A DNA stretch of 23,612 bases from UBA12191 sp009937185 (GTDB taxonomy: Bacteria > Planctomycetota > UBA8108 > UBA1146): contig CALJGL010000003.1 of assembly GCA_938075155.1 (NCBI GenBank), positions 1 to 23,612 on the forward strand. Reading direction: 5' to 3'. Within the stretch, counting starts at the first letter, position 1; every line of letters begins with the position of its first letter. The translations under genes were made by a program, and so were the position numbers. Of this stretch, positions 6,892-12,840 are shown one piece after another. A model generated the notes under the pieces. The model was not told the DNA's origin and did no database searches. It worked only from the letters and a program-made list of their open reading frames with translations.

Positions 6892-8037
6892 ATGAAGTTT
6901 CAATGTCATACCCGTGATTTCCTAGAAGCGATGGGTTTAGTCGCTGGGGTTGTTCCTGCAAACCCTACGAGACCTGTATTGCAGTCTGCATTACTCAAGG
7001 CGGATCAAAACGGTTTACAGGTGATTGGTACCGATCTTGAGGTTGGGCTTCAAGCTCAAGTGGATGAAGTGATGGTTGAGAAAGAAGGAAGCTGCCTGAT
7101 CCCGTGTGGTCGGTTGGTTAAAATTCTTCGGGAACTTCAAGGCGCTGATCTTTGTGTCGAACTCGATGCGAGTGGTCAGGTTTGTATTTCTTCAGGAAGT
7201 GCAAATTTTAAAGTGCCGTCAGGTTCAGTCGATGAATTTCCTGCTGTTCAATTTTCAACTGAAGCACCTTCTATCCAGGTGAACAGGGAAGATCTGATTC
7301 GGAACTTTCAAAGAGTCAGTGTTGCTTCTGCAAGAGACGCGACTCGATTTAATATGCATAGTGTCCTTCTTGATTGCCACGAGGGTGAAATCAGAATCGT
7401 GGGGACCGATGGTAAACGCATGGCGATGAGCGTGATGCCTTCTGAAGCTGGAACAAGTTCTGGTGCGCCTCAAGGTCAGTTCATTATCCCACTGAAGGCT
7501 GTTGACTTGCTTACGAGAATTTTAACCTCCGAAACAGAAGAGAATGTGGTCTTTCGTTTAGATCAAAACGAAGCCACGTATATCTCTGAGTTCGTCTCTT
7601 TAAGCTGCCGCTTAGTTGAAGGAAAGTTCCCGGAATACGAACGAGCTGTTCCGCAAGAACTTGAATCTGTTTATCGCATCAATAGCGATGAGTTCCTTGT
7701 GGCCTTAAAGCAGTGCTCTCTCATGACAACTAAAGAAACTAATACAGTTCGCTTCTCCTTTAATGACCAGGAAGCGACCCTTTCAAGTTCTGCGAGTAAT
7801 GTCGGGGAATCGAAAGTGAAGTTTCCTGTTGAGAAAATCTCAGGAGCTGAAGGTGAGTTCGTTGTTGTCTTTAACCCCGTCTACTTGATAGACCTCCTCC
7901 GGGTGGTCGACTCTAGTCAGGTGGAGTGTTCATTTAAAGACAGTAAAACTGCCGGGCTGTTTAGTATCCCTGACTACCCACTGGCTTATCGTCATATCGT
8001 TATGCCTCTCGTGATTACAGAGATGCAGAACGCTTGA
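6892..8037 (+). CDS. dnaN: DNA polymerase III sliding clamp (beta subunit) DnaN
   Basis: A 381-residue protein, close to the family length (about 366-380), with the three repeated clamp domains (roughly 1-120, 125-250, 255-381). Recognisable features are the N-terminus MKFQCHTRDFLEAM with RPVLQSALLKA, the central RDATRFNMHSVLLDC and GTDGKRMAM, and the C-terminal NPVYLIDLLRVV and the terminal YRHIVMPL, which forms part of the clamp peptide-binding pocket. The dimeric ring tethers the replicative polymerase to DNA and recruits repair proteins. The ATG at 6892 has AGAGG five bases upstream. The stop overlaps the TTG of dciA (TTGA), so the two genes are probably co-translated. The + strand here is strongly G-rich, as expected for the leading strand. 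Confidence 0.97.
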   Translation: MKFQCHTRDFLEAMGLVAGVVPANPTRPVLQSALLKADQNGLQVIGTDLEVGLQAQVDEVMVEKEGSCLIPCGRLVKILRELQGADLCVELDASGQVCISSGSANFKVPSGSVDEFPAVQFSTEAPSIQVNREDLIRNFQRVSVASARDATRFNMHSVLLDCHEGEIRIVGTDGKRMAMSVMPSEAGTSSGAPQGQFIIPLKAVDLLTRILTSETEENVVFRLDQNEATYISEFVSLSCRLVEGKFPEYERAVPQELESVYRINSDEFLVALKQCSLMTTKETNTVRFSFNDQEATLSSSASNVGESKVKFPVEKISGAEGEFVVVFNPVYLIDLLRVVDSSQVECSFKDSKTAGLFSIPDYPLAYRHIVMPLVITEMQNA

Positions 8038-8426
8038 CCCGTAAACCTGAAGCCAGGGTTCGTTACCTCGAACTAGAACAAGAAGAGCGCCGTCTAGAAA
8101 GGGAGCGAACGAGTCTTCGCCCTCTCTCTGAGACAGTGAAAAAATTACTCAAGAAATACGCCCCGAGTCATTCAAGTGACGCAGTAGATGGAATACAGGG
8201 CGTGAGGAAACTATGGCGACAAGTGGTCGGGGTAGAGATATCTCAACACACATTGCCGGTACGTTGGAAAGAAGGGGTTTTGACAGTCAATGTTGACTCC
8301 AACCCCTTAGCCACTGAATTAAAATCTTTCGGAGAGCGAGCCATTATTGAGAACCTGCGAGAACAGGGACTTGATAATGTTCACACCATTCACTTCCGGA
8401 ACGGATCGAGCGACCTGAACTCCTAA
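8034..8426 (+). CDS. dciA: DUF721 / DciA-family replicative helicase loader-like protein
   Basis: A 130-residue protein starting at TTG 8034, overlapping dnaN by four bases. The N-terminal ~40 residues are highly charged and helical (LELEQEERRLERERTSLR). The DUF721 domain follows, with LWRQVVGVEISQHTLPVRWKEGVLTVNV and an LATELKSFGERAI helix, the KH-like fold of DciA. In bacteria lacking DnaC or DnaI, DciA helps load the replicative helicase DnaB. Position between dnaN and gyrB is common for this family near oriC. The symbol is given on family and context; activity is inferred. Confidence 0.82.
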   Translation: MTRKPEARVRYLELEQEERRLERERTSLRPLSETVKKLLKKYAPSHSSDAVDGIQGVRKLWRQVVGVEISQHTLPVRWKEGVLTVNVDSNPLATELKSFGERAIIENLREQGLDNVHTIHFRNGSSDLNS

Positions 8427-8434
8427 TTCAGGAG

Positions 8435-8460
8435 CTCTCCTTAGGAAAGGGACACGAGAG
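8435..8460 (+). promoter_or_regulatory. gyrB ribosome site enclosed by a possible stem-loop
   Basis: CTCTC (8435-8439) can pair with GAGAG (8456-8460), which abuts the TTG start of gyrB, so the AGGAAAGG ribosome site (8443-8450) would be in the loop. A second small stem CTCCT/AGGAG (8420-8424, 8430-8434) precedes it over the dciA stop. The ribosome site itself is clear; any regulatory folding is speculative. Confidence 0.35.
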
Positions 8461-10890
8461 TTGAGTGAAGAGAAAAAAGAAAACTACTCCGGATCGAATA
8501 TTAAAGTTCTTGAAGGCGTAGACGCGGTCCGAAAAAGACCAGGAATGTACATTGGTAGCACTGGCCCAGCAGGCCTTCACCACCTTGTTTATGAAGTGGT
8601 CGATAACTGCATCGATGAAGCGATGGCGGGGCATGCCACACGCATCGATGTAATAATCCACGAAGATGGATCTCTAAGCGTCGAGGATGATGGGCGGGGT
8701 ATCCCTGTCGATTTCCACGAAGACCAGGGGATGTCTTCCCTTGAGGTCGTTATGACGAAACTCCACGCAGGAGGTAAGTTCGATAACGATACCTACAAGG
8801 TTTCAGGTGGACTCCATGGCGTGGGTGTTTCAGTGGTGAACGCTCTATCGACAGAACTGATCGCCGAAGTTCGTCGCGCTGGATCTTTTTGGAAACAAAC
8901 GTTCGCGCGGGGAGTTCCAAGCAGTGACCTAGTGAAGCTCGGAAAAGCGGAAGACACCGGCACAAAGATTACCTTTACAGCAGATCCGGAAATCTTTGAA
9001 ACAGTTGTTTATGACCGCGATGTCTTAGCGAAGAGGTTGAAGGAGCTTTCCTACCTTAATGCGGGTATTCGGATTCACTTCACAGACGAGAGACGTGACG
9101 ACGAGAAAAGAGCCGAAGAGTATTTCTTCCCCGACGGCCTTGAGGCGTTTATCCGTGAAATTAATGCGAAGCGATCAGCGATCTATGATGAAGTGATTCG
9201 GTTTGAAACCCAGATCGATGACGTTGTTGTTGATGTCGCGATGCAGCATAACGATGGTTACTCCCAAGAGCAGATCTTTACATTCGCCAACAACATCAAT
9301 ACGCATCACGGAGGAACTCACCTCAGTGGATTTCGTAGCGCATTGACAAGAACGCTGAATAAATTCTCGCGCGATATGAAGATGTTGAAAAACGACAGCA
9401 CTCCTGATGGAAAAGATTATCAGGAGGGGTTGGCGGCCGTGGTGAGTGTGAAGCTCCCCGATCCGCAGTTCGAGGGTCAAACAAAAGAGAAACTTGGAAA
9501 CACAGAGATCGAGGGCATTGTTCAGTCTCTTGTGAATGAGGCTTTGGGGCACTGGATCGATATGAACCCAGCAGTGGGTAAAAAGATCGTTAATAAAGCG
9601 CTCGACGCGGCGCGTGCCCGAGATGCGGCTCGTAAAGCGCGGGACTTAACCCGCAGGAAGGGCTTGCTCAGTAGCGGAAGTCTTCCTGGAAAACTGCATG
9701 ATTGCCGAAGTCGAAACAAAGACGAAACGGAACTATTCATCGTTGAGGGAGACTCTGCAGGCGGGTCCGCCAAAGGCGGACGGGATTCAATGATCCAAGC
9801 CATTCTTCCCATCAAGGGTAAGATTCTCAACACAGAGAAAGCTCGCGTAGATAAAGCTCTTCAGCATGAAGAGATCCAGGCGATCATCACTGCTGTGGGT
9901 GCGGGTTTTGGAGATGAATTCGATCTGGAGAAAATTAGATATTCGCGCATCATCATCATGACTGACGCGGACGTTGATGGTTCTCACATTCGCACATTGT
10001 TGCTCACGTTTTTCTACCGACACCTCAATGAGATTGTTAAGAATGGGTACATCTATGTAGCGCAGCCACCTCTATACAGAGTGAAGTGGAAGTCGCGCGA
10101 TGAATATATTGTTACCGAAGAAGGCCTCGAAGAGATTTTGATCGACCTGGCCTGTGAGCACGGAACAATTCGCCTCGGAGGTTCAGGGGAGAAGAAAGAA
10201 TTGACGGGCGAAGAGATTCGCGAGGCTATTTTAGGGATCCAAAAACTCTCTAAGTTTAATGAGAGATATCACAGTCGTGGCTTCTCTCTCCATCATTGGC
10301 TTCTTAACTCATGGGGTACCGAAGGAAAAGTTCCTTCCAACGTTCTTGTTGGAGGGGGTTCCCAAAAATCAATGAACTCCTTAGAAGAGCTTACCGCCGC
10401 TGTTGAGGGTGAGGGTGAGGGGTTCCGGGGTGTTGAACTGACTAAGGCAGAAGAAGTTTCAGAGCTGATCCAGTCACTTGTGACCCTCGGTTTTGAGGCC
10501 GCCACGTTGCTCCCTGAGATGGAATTGGATCGCTTCGGGGTTCCAACTTTCGATTTCTCCAGAGAGGGATTTGAGCACCTGAAACCCTATCGTTTTGGAG
10601 TGGATTCAGTGGAAGAAGGATCTTCTACAGCTGCCGAAATGATCGACGAGTTGTTCCTTCTTATGAAGAGCAAGGTAGCCCTGACGAGATTTAAGGGTCT
10701 GGGCGAGATGAACCCGGATCAGCTATGGGAAACAACCATGGATCCTTCGCGAAGAACTCTCTTTGAGGTCACTATCGATGATAGCCAAGCCACAGATGAT
10801 CTTTTCGTGAAGTTGATGGGAACCGAAGTGGCTCCCCGTAGGGAGTATATCGAGAAGCATGCCCTAGAGGCCCGCGAACTCGATATCTAG
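8461..10890 (+). CDS. gyrB: DNA gyrase subunit B
   Basis: An 809-residue GyrB starting at TTG 8461 with AGGAAAGG upstream; the N-terminus (NIKVLEGVDAVRKRPGMYIG) aligns with the family start. The GHKL ATPase domain shows YEVVDNCIDEA, EDDGRGIPVD and GGLHGVGVSVVNALS. The TOPRIM metal site is EGDSAGG (429-435) and DADVDGSH (502-509). The C-terminus has LTRFKGLGEMNPDQLWETTMDP. Between about residues 555 and 720 there is a long insertion, in the place where E. coli-type GyrB also has one, including an EGEGEG stretch (from repeated GGTGAG). This explains the length of 809 against about 640 for short GyrBs. It forms the A2B2 gyrase that introduces negative supercoils. panB follows after 19 bases, and gyrA is two genes further on. 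Confidence 0.97.
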   Translation: MSEEKKENYSGSNIKVLEGVDAVRKRPGMYIGSTGPAGLHHLVYEVVDNCIDEAMAGHATRIDVIIHEDGSLSVEDDGRGIPVDFHEDQGMSSLEVVMTKLHAGGKFDNDTYKVSGGLHGVGVSVVNALSTELIAEVRRAGSFWKQTFARGVPSSDLVKLGKAEDTGTKITFTADPEIFETVVYDRDVLAKRLKELSYLNAGIRIHFTDERRDDEKRAEEYFFPDGLEAFIREINAKRSAIYDEVIRFETQIDDVVVDVAMQHNDGYSQEQIFTFANNINTHHGGTHLSGFRSALTRTLNKFSRDMKMLKNDSTPDGKDYQEGLAAVVSVKLPDPQFEGQTKEKLGNTEIEGIVQSLVNEALGHWIDMNPAVGKKIVNKALDAARARDAARKARDLTRRKGLLSSGSLPGKLHDCRSRNKDETELFIVEGDSAGGSAKGGRDSMIQAILPIKGKILNTEKARVDKALQHEEIQAIITAVGAGFGDEFDLEKIRYSRIIIMTDADVDGSHIRTLLLTFFYRHLNEIVKNGYIYVAQPPLYRVKWKSRDEYIVTEEGLEEILIDLACEHGTIRLGGSGEKKELTGEEIREAILGIQKLSKFNERYHSRGFSLHHWLLNSWGTEGKVPSNVLVGGGSQKSMNSLEELTAAVEGEGEGFRGVELTKAEEVSELIQSLVTLGFEAATLLPEMELDRFGVPTFDFSREGFEHLKPYRFGVDSVEEGSSTAAEMIDELFLLMKSKVALTRFKGLGEMNPDQLWETTMDPSRRTLFEVTIDDSQATDDLFVKLMGTEVAPRREYIEKHALEARELDI

Positions 10891-10909
10891 AAATAGAGGC
10901 AGGAAGCCG

Positions 10910-11749
10910 ATGGCGCGTATTTGTATCGATCAGCTTTACGACTGGAAAAAACAGGGACACCGCTGGGTGTGCCTGACCGCATACGATGCGCCCACTGCAC
11001 GCGTTTTAGAATCAGCTTCAGTTCCTGTGATCCTTGTGGGTGACTCCCTTGGAAATGTGATCCTGGGTCATGACAGTACCGTGCCCGTCACCATGGATGA
11101 CATGGTGCATCATTCAGCGGCGGTGCGCCGTGGAGCAGAGAACACTTTTGTGGTCTGCGATATGCCGTTTCTTGCGGCTCAAATCAGTGACGAGGAAGCG
11201 ATTCGTAATGCGGGCCGCTTGATTCAAGAAGGAATGGCGGATGCCGTCAAAATAGAGGGTGGCGGAGCTCGAGTTGGAACAATTCGACGCATCGTTGACG
11301 CTGGGATACCCACGATGGGGCACCTCGGTCTCACCCCTCAAAACGCAACTCAACTGGGGGGGTATAAGGTTCAAGGGAACACCCCTGCTTCGGCAACTCA
11401 GATTTTAAAAGATGCACATGCTCTCGAGGAGTGTGGGGCTTTTGCCCTGGTTCTTGAATGCGTACCTACAGCTCTTGCTGAAAAGATACAAGGAGCCTTG
11501 TCGATCCCGGTGATCGGTATCGGCGCGGGTCGCTCTGTTGACGCACAAGTGCTGGTCTTCCACGACCTGGTGGGCCTTTCCGGGGAATTTAAGCCGCGGT
11601 TTGTGCGCCGATACGCAGATGTTGAACAGGTGATGAAGATAGCGGTGGAAGGCTTTCTCGCGGATGTCTCTTCTGGAGATTTTCCTGGCGAACGGGAGTC
11701 TTTCGTTTCTAAAGATGGCGAAAGCGCAGAGATGGCTCCGGGGGCTTAA
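10910..11749 (+). CDS. panB: 3-methyl-2-oxobutanoate hydroxymethyltransferase (ketopantoate hydroxymethyltransferase)
   Basis: A 279-residue PanB, near the usual 260-280. It transfers a hydroxymethyl group from methylene-tetrahydrofolate to 2-oxoisovalerate, giving ketopantoate, the first committed step of pantothenate synthesis. The (beta/alpha)8 barrel has the Mg-binding aspartates in VGDSLGN (D45) and CDMPF (D84), the KIEGG motif (K114, E116) and the general-base glutamate in LECVP (E183), all equivalent to E. coli residues. Further family signatures are LTAYDAPTAR, GHLGLTPQ and IGIGAG. AGGCAGGAAG precedes the ATG. The stop overlaps the ATG of panE by one base (TAATG), so the two consecutive pathway enzymes are coupled. 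Confidence 0.97.
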   Translation: MARICIDQLYDWKKQGHRWVCLTAYDAPTARVLESASVPVILVGDSLGNVILGHDSTVPVTMDDMVHHSAAVRRGAENTFVVCDMPFLAAQISDEEAIRNAGRLIQEGMADAVKIEGGGARVGTIRRIVDAGIPTMGHLGLTPQNATQLGGYKVQGNTPASATQILKDAHALEECGAFALVLECVPTALAEKIQGALSIPVIGIGAGRSVDAQVLVFHDLVGLSGEFKPRFVRRYADVEQVMKIAVEGFLADVSSGDFPGERESFVSKDGESAEMAPGA

Positions 11750-12792
11750 TGGTCGACAAGATCGACGAACCCCTAGCGAGCGCCAATGACTCCGTGCCCT
11801 TAGCGGATGGCTCCGTGCCTTTAGCGGATGGCTCCGTGCCCTTAGCAGGACGAGTGGCTGTTGTGGGTGCCGGCTCTGTCGGTTCTTGGTTAGCCTCTGT
11901 GCTGAAAAGTCATGGTGTTGCAGTGGAGTTTATCGCTCGCCCAGATGGGAGCCGTGAACCAAAAAAGGTGCATTGCACACTTGCCAACGGAACGGTGCTT
12001 CAAGAAACGCTTCCGTGTGGGCCTGCATCTGCAGCAGAGGGTGAGCTGGACTGGATCTTTGTCACCGTCAAAGCCGGGGAGGTCGAGAATGTTTCTCGTC
12101 AGATCTCTGGGTTGATCACTTCGAAAACTAAAGTGGTCTTATTCGGGAATGGTCTCGGGCTCGAAGAAACTTTTGTTGATCAGAAACAGAAATCTCTCCT
12201 AGCGGCTTCAGTGACATATGGACTCCTGAGAGAGTCTGATCACAAGGTTGTGATTCGTGGCTCAGGTGGCGAGGTTTGCGTAGGTCCTCTGGACCACCAC
12301 GAGGCTTCAGCGAGATTTGCTGACATGTTGAGCGCTTCGTTTCGACGGATGGGTTTGATATCCACGGTCGTGAGTGACGGATTTGAGCAGGCCTGGAGGA
12401 AAGCGGTCCTCAGCGCAGGCTTGAATCCAGTGGCGGCACTGCAAGGAATTGAAAATGGCGAGTTGCCCCAAAGCGCCGGTTATCCGCTGGCCTTGGAAGC
12501 ATCTCGTGAAGTGATAAAAGTTGCCCAGGCGCGAGGTTTGGATCTGCTCGACATGGATGTCGAGCAAGAGTTGATCCTCCTTTGCCAAAAGACTGCAACG
12601 AACCGGTGTTCGATGCTCCAGGATTTGGACGCAGGACGGGATACCGAAGTGGACTGGATTAATGGTGCTATCGTCAGAGCAGGGAAGACGCACGGCGTCG
12701 ACACTCCCGCGAATCGACTCTTACTCGAGTCGATGGAGCGGGCACACTCCGCAAAGAGTGAACCCCACCTCACGATGGTTCCTCACGAATAG
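11749..12792 (+). CDS. panE: 2-dehydropantoate 2-reductase (ketopantoate reductase)
   Basis: A 347-residue enzyme that uses NADPH to reduce ketopantoate to pantoate, the step after PanB. The nucleotide fold begins at about residue 35 (RVAVVGAGSVGSWLA), and later come FVTVKAGEVE and VVLFGNGLGLEE. The C-terminal helical domain carries the substrate-site motif AWRKAVLSAGLNPVAALQG (catalytic Lys and Asn) and SMLQDLDAGRDTEVDWINGAIV with its acidic residues. The oddity is the N-terminus: about 30 extra residues before the Rossmann fold, mostly three copies of SVPLADG encoded by a 21-bp tandem repeat (11791-11853). PanE usually starts almost directly at the GxGxxG strand. An alternative start downstream of the repeat (GTG near 11854) would give a normal-length protein, but the ATG at 11749 coupled to panB is a likely start. 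Confidence 0.92.
   Translation: MVDKIDEPLASANDSVPLADGSVPLADGSVPLAGRVAVVGAGSVGSWLASVLKSHGVAVEFIARPDGSREPKKVHCTLANGTVLQETLPCGPASAAEGELDWIFVTVKAGEVENVSRQISGLITSKTKVVLFGNGLGLEETFVDQKQKSLLAASVTYGLLRESDHKVVIRGSGGEVCVGPLDHHEASARFADMLSASFRRMGLISTVVSDGFEQAWRKAVLSAGLNPVAALQGIENGELPQSAGYPLALEASREVIKVAQARGLDLLDMDVEQELILLCQKTATNRCSMLQDLDAGRDTEVDWINGAIVRAGKTHGVDTPANRLLLESMERAHSAKSEPHLTMVPHE
11791..11853 (+). repeat. Three tandem 21-bp units in the panE N-terminus
   Basis: Units at 11791-11811, 11812-11832 and 11833-11853 each begin TCCGTGCC. The first two differ at one base (CCCTTA or CCTTTA); the third matches for about 14 bases and then diverges. They encode SVPLADG, SVPLADG and SVPLAGR, in frame. Near-identity at synonymous sites indicates recent slippage-type duplication. 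Confidence 0.9.
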
Positions 12793-12800
12793 ACACAGAA

Positions 12801-12819
12801 CGGCACAAATTGTGTGCCG
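12801..12819. promoter_or_regulatory. Perfect inverted repeat between panE and gyrA
   Basis: CGGCACA (12801-12807) and TGTGCCG (12813-12819) form a 7-bp stem with loop AATTG. The centre can also be read as the palindrome CACAA-A-TTGTG (12804-12814). It fills most of the 48-bp gap before the gyrA ATG (12841) and ends nine bases before the gyrA ribosome site. It has no T-tract, so it is not a classic terminator. It could be an operator or a leader hairpin affecting gyrA. Confidence 0.5.
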
Positions 12820-12840
12820 GAAGAGTTGGAGAACGAAGAG

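Noticed and set aside
12814..12840. GTG start of gyrA at 12814
   Set aside because: It lies inside the inverted repeat 12801-12819 and lacks a ribosome site; ATG 12841 has GGAG at good spacing.
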